Below, piece after piece: positions 5,771 to 11,725 of a stretch of 20,389 nt of DNA (within the stretch, counting starts at the first letter, position 1; every line of letters starts with the position of its first letter). Under the pieces are notes generated by a model, which worked only from the letters and a program-made list of their open reading frames with translations, did no database searches and was not told the origin of the DNA. The DNA comes from a virus. Both the position numbers and the translations under genes were made by a program. Where the stretch lies: positions 1 to 20,389 of IMG/VR virus record IMGVR_UViG_3300025009_000407; one strand, 5' to 3'.

Positions 5771-5798
5771 TTGACATCCATCCCAAATTGTGTATAAT
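5771..5798 (+). promoter_or_regulatory. rightward early promoter, perfect consensus
   Basis: TTGACA (5771-5776), a 16-nt spacer, TATAAT (5793-5798), followed by a short leader with AAAGGAG before the ATG at 5827. Both boxes are perfect and the spacer length equals that of the promoter at 4170-4197. It heads the long rightward run of small genes. Confidence 0.8.
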
Positions 5799-5826
5799 GG
5801 ATATAACGATAACAAAGGAGATTGAG

Positions 5827-6132
5827 ATGAAACAAATCACAGCGAAATATCATAACAGCATTGTCCAGGTGGACAGTATCAGCCACATGCCAGGGCGCGT
5901 AAACGTACACACTATCGACGGCACCCGGCCATTCAGTCGCTACTTCTGGGGCGCAGGTGTATCACCCGACGACGGTGGTACGGTGTTCCTTGACAGCCTG
6001 ACAGACATCAGGGTCGAATGGCTGCCCGAAGCTGACCCGTTCGAACCGACTGACCCGCCTATGCCAGAACCGGAATATAGCCCGGCGTTGGAGTGGGACA
6101 TGATGACGGCTTCGATGCGAAGGGGGGAATGA
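5827..6132 (+). CDS. hypothetical early protein, 101 aa
   Basis: First gene of the rightward early operon. The product begins MKQITAKYHNSIVQVDSISH, is rich in beta-strand residues in the first two thirds (RVNVHTIDGTRPFSRYFWG, GGTVFLDSL), and ends in an acidic, proline-rich tail (EADPFEPTDPPMPEPEYSP). I chose 5827 because AAAGGAG lies about 6 nt upstream; the in-frame ATG at 5767 would lie upstream of the promoter's own -35 box. No family recognised. A short early protein made at high level from a consensus promoter is a reasonable candidate for host takeover or anti-defence, but nothing in the sequence shows this. Confidence 0.7.
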   Translation: MKQITAKYHNSIVQVDSISHMPGRVNVHTIDGTRPFSRYFWGAGVSPDDGGTVFLDSLTDIRVEWLPEADPFEPTDPPMPEPEYSPALEWDMMTASMRRGE

Positions 6133-6317
6133 TGGATAGTGATAATTGGCACACCTTATTGATTCTTCCCAAGAAAAGCGGATATTACAAAGTAAAGTAT
6201 TTTGTAAGAGACGCGGGGGGCATGTGTACTGAAAGTTTTTATTATGATGAAAAAGAAGGTTGGGATATTCCAACAAAATATACTGTATCTCTTTGGAAAA
6301 AAGAAAGCGAGGAGTGA
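6129..6317 (+). CDS. small protein resembling DUF551-type phage proteins, 62 aa
   Basis: Starts MMDSDNWHTLLILPKKSGYY and continues with beta-rich sequence (KVKYFVRDAGGMCTESFYYD, YTVSLWKKE). The arrangement W...P...G-x-Y-x-V, then an aromatic strand, then a final W recalls the DUF551 family common in small phage genes, though it is too short and diverged to be sure. Start 6129 overlaps the upstream stop (ATGA) and follows a run of six G. A second ATG directly follows and could be the true start. The stop overlaps the next gene by one base. Confidence 0.6.
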   Translation: MMDSDNWHTLLILPKKSGYYKVKYFVRDAGGMCTESFYYDEKEGWDIPTKYTVSLWKKESEE

Positions 6318-6547
6318 TGGAATACACAAGAATAATGGTTGAAAACAGGCTATACAACAAACAGATTGTATCAAGCGAATATCAGAAGATCATTAATAAA
6401 ATGTTTGGTAGTGGCGAAGGAAAACCACGAATATTTAATTATCCAGTTGAAAAAACAGACATTGAGGCGATGACGGTAGCAGCTTATCATTTGGGTAAAC
6501 TTGAAATGACAAATATGCTTATTGACAGACAGGACGGTAACCAATGA
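6317..6547 (+). CDS. hypothetical protein, 76 aa
   Basis: Begins MEYTRIMVENRLYNKQIVSS. The sequence is hydrophilic and helical with a central KPRIFNYPVEKTDIEAMTVA segment. I start it at 6317, where GAGGAG precedes a TGATG stop-start overlap with the upstream gene; the earlier in-frame ATG at 6260 lies inside that gene with no ribosome site. The stop overlaps the following microprotein gene as ATGA. Function unknown. Confidence 0.6.
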   Translation: MEYTRIMVENRLYNKQIVSSEYQKIINKMFGSGEGKPRIFNYPVEKTDIEAMTVAAYHLGKLEMTNMLIDRQDGNQ

Positions 6548-6636
6548 CCCTGCTACAAATCCTATTCGGTGGCGTGGCGATCATAACGGTGCTGACAATA
6601 ATCAGCGTAATTGGATATTTACGGAGGATGAAATGA
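6544..6636 (+). CDS. single-pass membrane microprotein, 30 aa
   Basis: A 30-codon gene. The product starts MTLLQILFGGVAIITVLTII and ends with a short basic tail (GYLRRMK), the pattern of a one-pass inner-membrane peptide with a positive-inside C-terminus. ATGA overlaps on both sides (with the gene ending at 6547 and the one starting at 6633) make it convincing despite its length. It resembles the other membrane microproteins at 8001, 10702 and 10836 in layout, not in sequence. Function unknown. Confidence 0.65.
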   Translation: MTLLQILFGGVAIITVLTIISVIGYLRRMK

Positions 6637-6896
6637 GCACACTTGATGACGATATTGCTAGAGGTTGCTTAGAAAATGGCGAACCTATTGAAGCAAAGTG
6701 GGGCAGCGGGTGGTGGTCTAGAACCAACGAACAAGAGCCAGAACCGGAATTTTATCAGATGCCATGTCCTAATTGTGGGTGTGAGAATTCTCACAGGTAT
6801 GGTTACCCTAATGATCCAAATGGAGAACTGGTTCATTGTGAGAATTGCAAAATAGACATAATAACCGGAACAATGGATGATAAAGAAGCATTTTAG
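6633..6896 (+). CDS. zinc-ribbon protein, 87 aa
   Basis: Begins MSTLDDDIARGCLENGEPIE. A zinc ribbon occupies about residues 43-72: MPCPNCGCENSHRY paired with VHCENC. The rest is acidic. The start at 6633 has GGAGG about 5 nt upstream and overlaps the preceding microprotein's stop; the longer in-frame reading from 6522 would run across two other genes. Small zinc-ribbon proteins like this are frequent in phage early regions, and their partners are rarely known. Confidence 0.65.
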   Translation: MSTLDDDIARGCLENGEPIEAKWGSGWWSRTNEQEPEPEFYQMPCPNCGCENSHRYGYPNDPNGELVHCENCKIDIITGTMDDKEAF

Positions 6897-6905
6897 GAGG
6901 ATAAA

Positions 6906-7340
6906 ATGAGAGAACCTATCAGAGATAAACTATTAACAGAAATGACAAAAAAAGACTTTGAAAATCTTCCAACTAAAGACTGGCAAGAGGACATCGGAAA
7001 ATTTGATGCACTTGTGATAATTCCAGGAAAATACAACGAATTGCATGATAGTGGTTTTCGATTGATTACCTATGTTTTTTGTAAAGAACACTATCCAATT
7101 TGTAAATCATCTGGATGGAGCGATGTTTTACATCTAAACGGCATTGGTGGTTATGGTGGATACAAAAAAGACTTAGATAATATTCTTAAAACAAGACTAG
7201 CCCCAATTGTTGATTGGAATATGGACTGCTTGCCAAAATCAGGATATATGAGATTATGGTGCAGCTATGACCTAACAAACGAAACTGATATGTCATCATT
7301 CGATGTAATAGCCAATATAGACGACAGGAGGATGAAATGA
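6906..7340 (+). CDS. hypothetical protein, 144 aa
   Basis: Preceded by a textbook TAGGAGG about 5 nt before the ATG, so strongly translated. The product mixes strands and helices: FDALVIIPGKYNELHDSGFR, LITYVFCKEHYPI, and a glycine-rich NGIGGYGGYKKDLD segment near residue 85. Four cysteines are not arranged as a zinc site. The C-terminus (SFDVIANIDDRRMK) runs into the next gene by ATGA overlap. I do not recognise the family. Confidence 0.65.
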   Translation: MREPIRDKLLTEMTKKDFENLPTKDWQEDIGKFDALVIIPGKYNELHDSGFRLITYVFCKEHYPICKSSGWSDVLHLNGIGGYGGYKKDLDNILKTRLAPIVDWNMDCLPKSGYMRLWCSYDLTNETDMSSFDVIANIDDRRMK

Positions 7341-7702
7341 ACGTGTTGAAGATCATGGTGGATGAATTACCATATAGTTGTGATATATGCTGGTTCTTAG
7401 GCTTTTCAAATAACGATTGCTTTAGAGTTGAAAATTATTTTTGTGAAGGAAACAATACAATTGATAGTAATAAAATTACTAATCCATATCAAGGACGACC
7501 ACAATGGTGTCCGCTTGTTGTTGAGGTTCCTGAAGTGTGCGAGTACGTTGGTAAATATGGAGGTTATGACAAACACGGAGACATGATATTCTTCTCAAGA
7601 AAGACCGGGTGTAGTCACGAACATTATCAAAAGATTATTGTGCCAGATTATCAATTCTGCCCCAACTGCGGCAAGCCTATCAAATACATCGAATCCGAAT
7701 AA
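7337..7702 (+). CDS. cysteine-rich zinc-ribbon phage protein, 121 aa
   Basis: The sequence follows a layout seen in many small phage and prophage proteins: an N-terminal SCDICWF, a central GRPQWCPLVVEVPE, and a C-terminal YQFCPNCGKPIKY zinc ribbon. The paired cysteines probably bind one zinc, with SCDIC and CPNC as ligands. The start at 7337 overlaps the upstream gene's stop (ATGA) and has AGGAGG just upstream. Its molecular role is unknown. Confidence 0.65.
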   Translation: MNVLKIMVDELPYSCDICWFLGFSNNDCFRVENYFCEGNNTIDSNKITNPYQGRPQWCPLVVEVPEVCEYVGKYGGYDKHGDMIFFSRKTGCSHEHYQKIIVPDYQFCPNCGKPIKYIESE

Positions 7703-7741
7703 TTAGAACATTTGTGTCTATTATTGTGATGTGGAATCTGC

Positions 7742-7747
7742 TATTAT
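7742..7747 (+). promoter_or_regulatory. possible promoter -10 with a leader like that of gene 5827
   Basis: TATTATGGATA at 7742-7752 followed by AGGAGATTGAGATG (7771-7784) echoes TATAATGGATA at 5793-5803 followed by AGGAGATTGAGATG (5816-5829). No good -35 box is visible at 15-18 nt, so activity is doubtful. The similarity may reflect an old duplication of a leader and start region. Confidence 0.35.
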
Positions 7748-7781
7748 GGATACAAGAACGAACAACAAACAGGAGATTGAG

Positions 7782-7955
7782 ATGGGAAACGACAGATTGA
7801 TTGAATGGGCAAACGCTAAAGTAGAAGAACACATTGACACAATAAAATTCTATATCGCTGAAGGTATCGAAAAAGAAACCGCCATTGAAATGGTATTCTC
7901 ACATTCAGCATTATCAAAACAACTGAAGGATAAGATCGTTCAGAGTATCGAATAA
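7782..7955 (+). CDS. hypothetical helical protein, 57 aa
   Basis: The product MGNDRLIEWANAKVEEHIDT continues as two or three amphipathic helices to its end (SKQLKDKIVQSIE). AGGAGATTGAG lies directly before the ATG at 7782; the in-frame ATG at 7731 lacks a ribosome site and reads the leader. It is the only gene in this operon preceded by about 80 bp without overlap, so it may begin a new transcription unit. Not recognised. Confidence 0.6.
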   Translation: MGNDRLIEWANAKVEEHIDTIKFYIAEGIEKETAIEMVFSHSALSKQLKDKIVQSIE

Positions 7956-7962
7956 AATTACC

Positions 7963-7989
7963 AGCCACGCCGGTGGCTTCGTAACCGGC
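7963..7989 (+). other. two mutually exclusive GC-rich hairpins
   Basis: AGCCAC-GCCG-GTGGCT (7963-7978) and GCCGGT-nine bases-ACCGGC (7969-7989) overlap, so only one can form. They lie between the stop at 7955 and the AAGGAG ribosome site of the 27-aa gene at 8001. There is no T-run, so this is not a simple terminator. It may modulate translation, or be chance in a GC-rich patch. Confidence 0.4.
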
Positions 7990-8000
7990 AAGGAGAACCA

Positions 8001-8084
8001 ATGCCACTAGAAATCATAATCATGTTAGTGTTCGGAACCACCGCCATAATGGCGAAATTAGCAGATATGTTAGCGAAGGAGTAG
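8001..8084 (+). CDS. hydrophobic microprotein, 27 aa
   Basis: The product starts MPLEIIIMLVFGTTAIMAKL and ends ADMLAKE: a hydrophobic segment of about 17 residues with a charged tail, probably membrane-bound. CAAGGAG lies 6 nt before the ATG, and its stop is three bases before the ATG of the RecT-like gene, whose ribosome site (GAAGGAG) it contains. Translation may couple the two. Too short for family assignment. Confidence 0.55.
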   Translation: MPLEIIIMLVFGTTAIMAKLADMLAKE

Positions 8085-8086
8085 AG

Positions 8087-8920
8087 ATGGAAAGCAATCA
8101 ATTAGCAGTTTATCAGAATTTCGACAATATCAGCAAGGCAGCCCAAGCGCTGCAAAAATCCGGTTATTTCAAGGATGTTACAAGTGAAGCCCAAGCAATA
8201 GTCAAAGTGATGGCCGGTGCTGAATTAGGACTACCACCGTTCGCAAGCATGGCAGGTATTCATATTATCAATGGTAAGCCTGCCCTCGGCTCCAATGTGG
8301 TAGCAACCCTGGTAAAGAATGACCCACGCTACGACTACAGGATTGATGAATGTAATAATAAAATTTGTGCAATAAATTGGTTTGAAGATGGCAAATTGGT
8401 TGGTGTTTCAACATTCACTATGGAAGAAGCAAACGCCGCGGGTATTACTGGTAAGCCAACGTGGAAAGCCTACCCTTCCGACATGTTGTTCGCACGAGCA
8501 ATCACACGCGGAGCGCGACGGTTCGCCCCTGGTATCTTTGGTGGATCTCCAATCTACACCCCTGAAGAATTAGGCGCAGAGGTTGACGAAGAAGGTTACA
8601 TTGACACAACACACCGGATTACAGTAGAAAAGCCAGAAATCAAAATCTTTGTTGACGAACCCGAATCCATGGTAGACGCCGCCGTTGAATTAGGCGGGCA
8701 CGTGAAAGATGAGCAACCAAAGCAATACAATGGAAAAGTTGTTCACATCCACTTGCATGATTATCCGCAAGCATGGAGCAAGGTTGTATCTACTTTTGTA
8801 CCAAAGAAAATCGAGAATACGCCGCACCTTGACGGGATATTGCAGAAATTGGCGCTATCGTTTGACACACCAGTTGATGACGTAATTGCAAGCGTAAATG
8901 ATTACCTGAAGGAAAAATAA
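8087..8920 (+). CDS. RecT-like single-strand annealing protein
   Basis: A 277-residue protein. The first 170 residues carry the conserved phage RecT-type core: FKDVTSEAQAIVKVMAGAEL, GLPPFASMAGIHIINGKPAL, SNVVATLVKNDPRYDYRI, then FTMEEANAAGITGKPTWKAY, MLFARAITRGARRFAPGIFG and YTPEELGAEVDEEG. That order (MAGAELG, GIHIINGKP, TWKAYP, ARAITRGAR, YTPEELG) is what I rely on. The C-terminal 100 residues are variable and end in a small helical region. Such proteins coat and anneal complementary single strands during recombination-dependent replication. No RecE-type exonuclease is adjacent; the PD-(D/E)xK nuclease at the left edge is a possible partner. GAAGGAG precedes the ATG. Confidence 0.85.
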   Translation: MESNQLAVYQNFDNISKAAQALQKSGYFKDVTSEAQAIVKVMAGAELGLPPFASMAGIHIINGKPALGSNVVATLVKNDPRYDYRIDECNNKICAINWFEDGKLVGVSTFTMEEANAAGITGKPTWKAYPSDMLFARAITRGARRFAPGIFGGSPIYTPEELGAEVDEEGYIDTTHRITVEKPEIKIFVDEPESMVDAAVELGGHVKDEQPKQYNGKVVHIHLHDYPQAWSKVVSTFVPKKIENTPHLDGILQKLALSFDTPVDDVIASVNDYLKEK

Positions 8921-8965
8921 TCATATACGGGATGCGCATGTTTACGCATAGAGAGGATTGATGAA

Positions 8966-9226
8966 ATGAACATAAAAATAGCAGAATACAAACTAATGAG
9001 CCTCACAGACTTTATAGATATGATAAACAACTTTGCAAACACAAGTGGTTATAGCAGAAATGATATTATTCTAACTCTTGGTGATTGGAATATGCCATTG
9101 CCGCTTGAGGCACATGATGATAAAGGTTTTATTGTACTTGAATATAAGGGATATTCAGTAAGGATCAATCCGAATTCTATTTTTTCTGTACAGGTTGACA
9201 GAAATCGAATTGAGATCAAATTTTAG
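8966..9226 (+). CDS. hypothetical protein, 86 aa
   Basis: Starts MNIKIAEYKLMSLTDFIDMI. The N-terminal half is helical and the C-terminal half beta-rich (GFIVLEYKGYSVRINPNSIF, then SVQVDRNRIEIKF). AGAGAGG lies upstream; an ATG seven bases earlier stops after two codons. A small hairpin (ATGCG 8932-8936, CGCAT 8945-8949) occupies the gap after the RecT-like gene. Not recognised. Confidence 0.6.
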   Translation: MNIKIAEYKLMSLTDFIDMINNFANTSGYSRNDIILTLGDWNMPLPLEAHDDKGFIVLEYKGYSVRINPNSIFSVQVDRNRIEIKF

Positions 9227-9248
9227 GAAGATTGCGAAAGGATAACCC

Positions 9249-9455
9249 ATGCAATACCGCTGCACCCACGCCCGAATATTATTTACCCCTGATTATCAGG
9301 AACATTGTGTCAAAATTGGTACACCACAATGTAACGGCTGCAAGCTGGTAGAATTACGCACAACCCAAACCAGCGCAAAGCAGATGATTGAAGACGAACG
9401 ACACGCGACAAAAGCGTATGATTTTGCTTCAGGGAGAATGGTGACAACATGGTAA
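9249..9455 (+). CDS. hypothetical small cysteine-containing protein, 68 aa
   Basis: Begins MQYRCTHARILFTPDYQEHC. Four cysteines (C5, C20, C28, C31), the last two as CNGC, could bind a metal. The C-terminus is basic, then ends ...RMVTTW. AAAGGA lies about 7 nt before the ATG. The last codons lie in a 13-bp sequence (9443-9455) repeated exactly at the end of the next gene, so both proteins end in TTW. Confidence 0.6.
   Translation: MQYRCTHARILFTPDYQEHCVKIGTPQCNGCKLVELRTTQTSAKQMIEDERHATKAYDFASGRMVTTW
9443..9455 (+). repeat. 13-bp direct repeat, copy 1
   Basis: GACAACATGGTAA, identical to 9834-9846 and 391 bp away. Each copy contains the end of one gene and an ATG in another frame. The pair brackets the gene at 9466-9846. 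Confidence 0.7.
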
Positions 9456-9465
9456 GGGAGAAAAA

Positions 9466-9846
9466 ATGAACAAGTGTAAATTGTGTGGAAGTAATCCAAT
9501 AACCGTTTATCGTTATGAAGGATCTCATAAAAGAAATCCTGGGACAGGCTGCACAAATGAGCATTGTCCGATGTATGAAACTGAATTATCTGAAGATGAA
9601 TGGGAAAAATTGAACTCTGTAATATCAAAAAAATCAGATGCTATAATTCAGATTATCAAGGGATTAAAAAGAGAGGACGGGTGGAAAATTGTTTTAGTGG
9701 GTAGCGGAGAAACTTATACATTGCCAAAATATGCGTTTGAATGGGAAGCAAAGCAGGACGCTAGAATAATGTCTTGTATTATGGGTAGTTTACCTATTAT
9801 TCACTACGAAGAAAGCATTGTTATGAACGAGGCGACAACATGGTAA
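9466..9846 (+). CDS. Lar-like zinc-ribbon protein, 126 aa
   Basis: The N-terminus is MNKCKLCGSNPITVYRYEGS with a second pair further on (GTGCTNEHCPMYE), giving a CxxC...CxxxxC zinc unit like those of Lar/restriction-alleviation-type small phage proteins. The rest (residues 45-126) is acidic and unassigned. GGGAG lies upstream of the ATG. The gene is flanked by the 13-bp repeats, and its end overlaps the next start, suggesting a unit gained by recombination between short repeats. An anti-restriction role is a family-level guess. Confidence 0.6.
   Translation: MNKCKLCGSNPITVYRYEGSHKRNPGTGCTNEHCPMYETELSEDEWEKLNSVISKKSDAIIQIIKGLKREDGWKIVLVGSGETYTLPKYAFEWEAKQDARIMSCIMGSLPIIHYEESIVMNEATTW
9834..9846 (+). 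repeat. 13-bp direct repeat, copy 2
   Basis: GACAACATGGTAA, identical to 9443-9455. Here the ATG inside the repeat (9840) opens a real downstream gene, whereas in copy 1 the same ATG reads only a few codons before a stop. Confidence 0.7.
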
Positions 9847-10034
9847 ACCTTTGGCACGCAATCAGACAGACTGACCGGATAGCACAACTGGAGCAGGAGC
9901 GCGATTACCTGGACGCGAGGCTGGCAGACTTTGAGCGGGCAGCTATAATGTTTGCACAATTCAAGGCACCTGACCACATGTGCCGGCTGCGATTTATTCA
10001 CCTGTTGAATTTTGGGAAGTGGAGGCAGAGATGA
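9840..10034 (+). CDS. small coiled-coil protein, 64 aa
   Basis: The product MVNLWHAIRQTDRIAQLEQE continues with RDYLDARLADFERAA, heptads typical of a short coiled coil, then a basic C-terminus (LLNFGKWRQR). The start at 9840 overlaps the preceding gene by seven bases and has only a weak upstream ribosome site, so coupling is likely. The stop overlaps the next gene's ATG. Function unknown. Confidence 0.55.
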   Translation: MVNLWHAIRQTDRIAQLEQERDYLDARLADFERAAIMFAQFKAPDHMCRLRFIHLLNFGKWRQR

Positions 10035-10507
10035 ACGAAGAATTGAAACCCTGTCCGTTTTGTGGAAGGTCAGATAGTTTGTATTCACTGCCACAGTCAG
10101 TAACCATTCCGGTAGGTGGAGGACGTATTTTGAATGATTGGGCTGTTGGTTGTAAACAATGTAGTTTCAGTATAAAAAGAATGACATATCGCAAAGATAA
10201 CGCTATTGAAACGTGGAATACCAGACCCATCGAAGACACCCTCACCGCTACTATAGCACAGAAGGATGCGGAGATTGAGCTGCTACAAACAAACCGCAGA
10301 CTTCTTAATCGCGACAATGGGAAATTGAATGCGAAGATTGCGAGGTTGAGGGGGGCTTTGAAGGATATTAGAGAGTACAGATATTGGCATCTTACAGAAA
10401 CTGAAGATCGGTCTAAAGCAGAAGCAAATTATGACGCTATTGTAAATATGGCAAAAAGGGCATTAGAGGTGAATGATGAATACAATAATTACAAACAAAC
10501 AGGGTAA
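10031..10507 (+). CDS. Lar-family-like zinc protein with coiled coil, 158 aa
   Basis: The start MNEELKPCPFCGRSDSLYSL, a second pair VGCKQCSF, and AIETWNTRP match the Lar (restriction alleviation) family layout (LKPCPFCG...C..C...A...WN.R) in residues 1-70. A coiled coil follows (about 80-125: ATIAQKDAEIELLQTNRRLL), then a short helical tail. GGAGG lies 5 nt before the ATG at 10031; the earlier in-frame ATG at 9980 lies inside the preceding gene. Lar of the Rac prophage eases EcoKI restriction; whether this protein does is unknown. Confidence 0.7.
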   Translation: MNEELKPCPFCGRSDSLYSLPQSVTIPVGGGRILNDWAVGCKQCSFSIKRMTYRKDNAIETWNTRPIEDTLTATIAQKDAEIELLQTNRRLLNRDNGKLNAKIARLRGALKDIREYRYWHLTETEDRSKAEANYDAIVNMAKRALEVNDEYNNYKQTG

Positions 10508-10715
10508 AAAAACAGAATATAAGGATAACGAAATTGTTGGAAGAATTAGTAGGGCAAATGGTAAATCACAAGTACGAATAAAATGTCCTTATTGTGGAAC
10601 GTTGGTTTGGGCGTACGCTTTTTCCTTTGGTGGTTGCGGTAAAAAATGTCCCAAATGTGGAGCTATTCATTCTCGATTGTTGGGATCAATAAGAGAGGTA
10701 AATGATGATAATTGA
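10473..10715 (+). CDS. zinc-ribbon protein, 80 aa
   Basis: MMNTIITNKQGKKTEYKDNE leads into a zinc ribbon: RIKCPYCGTLVWAY and CGKKCPKCGAIHSR (about residues 36-66). The two CPxCG knuckles are about 20 residues apart, the usual spacing of a rubredoxin-type ribbon. AGAGGTGA lies just ahead of two adjacent ATGs, so the start may be 10473 or 10476. It overlaps the upstream gene by 35 bases and the next by 14. Confidence 0.6.
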   Translation: MMNTIITNKQGKKTEYKDNEIVGRISRANGKSQVRIKCPYCGTLVWAYAFSFGGCGKKCPKCGAIHSRLLGSIREVNDDN

Positions 10716-10839
10716 AATAGGTGTTGAATTTTGTTCTGCTGCATTAGTGTTTATGAACGTTTTCTTTTGGCTTGGTGTTGTATGTGGAAAAAGATGGGAA
10801 CACCAATACAATGAAATTAGCATGTATAAGGAGAAATGA
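10702..10839 (+). CDS. single-pass membrane microprotein, 45 aa
   Basis: MMIIEIGVEFCSAALVFMNV followed by FFWLGVVCGKRWEHQYNEIS: one hydrophobic segment of about 22 residues, then a basic and polar C-terminus. AGAGAGGTAA supplies the ribosome site. ATG 10702 or 10705 could be used. ATGA overlap with the next gene. Too short for homology by eye. Confidence 0.6.
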   Translation: MMIIEIGVEFCSAALVFMNVFFWLGVVCGKRWEHQYNEISMYKEK

Positions 10840-10973
10840 TGACACCCTTCTGGATTGGCTTCGTCTGGTTTGTTATCGGCATGTTTGTTGGCGCTAATGT
10901 CGGAATGTTTGTAGTATCATTATGCGTAGCAGCTAACAACGGCGATAAGATGTTTGTTGAGAGAGGTGAATGA
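10836..10973 (+). CDS. DUF3789-like membrane microprotein, 45 aa
   Basis: MMTPFWIGFVWFVIGMFVGA followed by NVGMFVVSLCVAANNGDKMF. A GxFxGAxxGxF pattern in a single membrane helix, followed by an SLCVAA segment, resembles the DUF3789 family of small phage membrane proteins. The start overlaps the upstream stop, and AAGGAG lies about 6 nt before it. Last gene of the dense early operon; the HNH gene beyond has its own promoter. Confidence 0.6.
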   Translation: MMTPFWIGFVWFVIGMFVGANVGMFVVSLCVAANNGDKMFVERGE

Positions 10974-11022
10974 AAAAATAGCGGTTCTAAGCGATTTTAC
11001 AATAAAGGATTAGTAAATTATC

Positions 11023-11051
11023 TTGACAACATAGAATAAATGTGCTATTAT
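11023..11051 (+). promoter_or_regulatory. promoter of the HNH gene
   Basis: TTGACA (11023-11028), a 17-nt spacer and TATTAT (11046-11051). Transcription would begin near 11058, exactly where the structured leader starts. The 49 bases between the previous gene and this promoter contain nothing I recognise. Confidence 0.75.
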
Positions 11052-11057
11052 ATTTAT

Positions 11058-11147
11058 GCCAAGATAGTTGCATAATTAACATAATAATATCCGTTTGTTA
11101 CACGACTATCTTGGCAGATTGTTAATTCGTAGCAGACGGATATTATT
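11058..11147 (+). promoter_or_regulatory. structured leader of the HNH mRNA with three interleaved inverted repeats
   Basis: Order A-C-B-A'-C'-B'. A GCCAAGATAGTTG (11058-11070) pairs with A' CGACTATCTTGGC (11103-11115): 13 pairs, one a U-G wobble in this sense. C AATTAACA (11074-11081) pairs with TGTTAATT (11120-11127): 8 perfect. B AATAATATCCGT (11083-11094) pairs with ACGGATATTATT (11136-11147): 12 perfect, followed by TTT and then the AGAGGT ribosome site. The three cannot form together as a plain nested fold. Confidence 0.7.
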
Positions 11148-11161
11148 TTTAAGAGGTCATT

Positions 11162-11725
11162 ATGTTGCTTAGAAAACTTTGTAAAAATTGTGGAAACGCA
11201 TACAAGTCCAAATTTGATTCTCAAATATTTTGTAGTAATATATGTAAACAACTTTATTTAAGAAAAAAAGCATTGCAAAAAGTTTGTGTTATATGTGGAA
11301 CTAAATTCAATAAAAAGACACAAAATCAAAAATGGTGTAGTATTGAATGTAAAAATATTTATAATGTAGAAAATAATAAAGTCGGAGAATTTATTATATT
11401 AAATCGAGATAATTTTACTTGTATTTATTGTGGAAGATCGCCAGCAGAAGACGCCATAAAATTACACATAGACCATGTCGTACCAATAAGCAAAGGAGGA
11501 AAAAGTAATGCATCAAATTTAGTTACAAGTTGTCAGAGTTGTAACTTAGAAAAATCTGATAAAATTATTAATTCTGAAAAAATACTTGAAGAAATAAAAC
11601 TAAGAAATAAAAATAATAATATATCAAATGAACAATTATTCAAAATTAGGGAGACTAAACGCAGAATAGATAATCTATTCACAAACATAAACAAAACGCC
11701 GCAAAAGCCAGTAAATCGCTGTTAG
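11162..11725 (+). CDS. HNH endonuclease with two N-terminal zinc fingers
   Basis: A 187-residue protein in three parts. First come two zinc fingers: CKNC...CSNIC (about residues 7-28) and CVIC...CSIEC (about 42-63). Then the HNH nuclease (about 80-132): NRDNFTCIYCGRSP, LHIDHVVPISKGGKSNASNL, SCQSCNLEKSDK, with Asp104-His105 and Asn119 as active-site residues and CxxC pairs holding the structural zinc. The basic helical tail probably contacts DNA. AGAGGT lies 4-5 nt before the ATG. The gene is visibly richer in A and T than its neighbours and has its own promoter and leader, as expected for a free-standing homing-type endonuclease gained independently. No intron splice sites or interrupted exon are visible around it. 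Confidence 0.85.
   Translation: MLLRKLCKNCGNAYKSKFDSQIFCSNICKQLYLRKKALQKVCVICGTKFNKKTQNQKWCSIECKNIYNVENNKVGEFIILNRDNFTCIYCGRSPAEDAIKLHIDHVVPISKGGKSNASNLVTSCQSCNLEKSDKIINSEKILEEIKLRNKNNNISNEQLFKIRETKRRIDNLFTNINKTPQKPVNRC

Noticed and set aside
7731-7781. Earlier ATG for the 57-aa gene
   Set aside because: No ribosome site before it; the strong AGGAGATTGAG precedes 7782.
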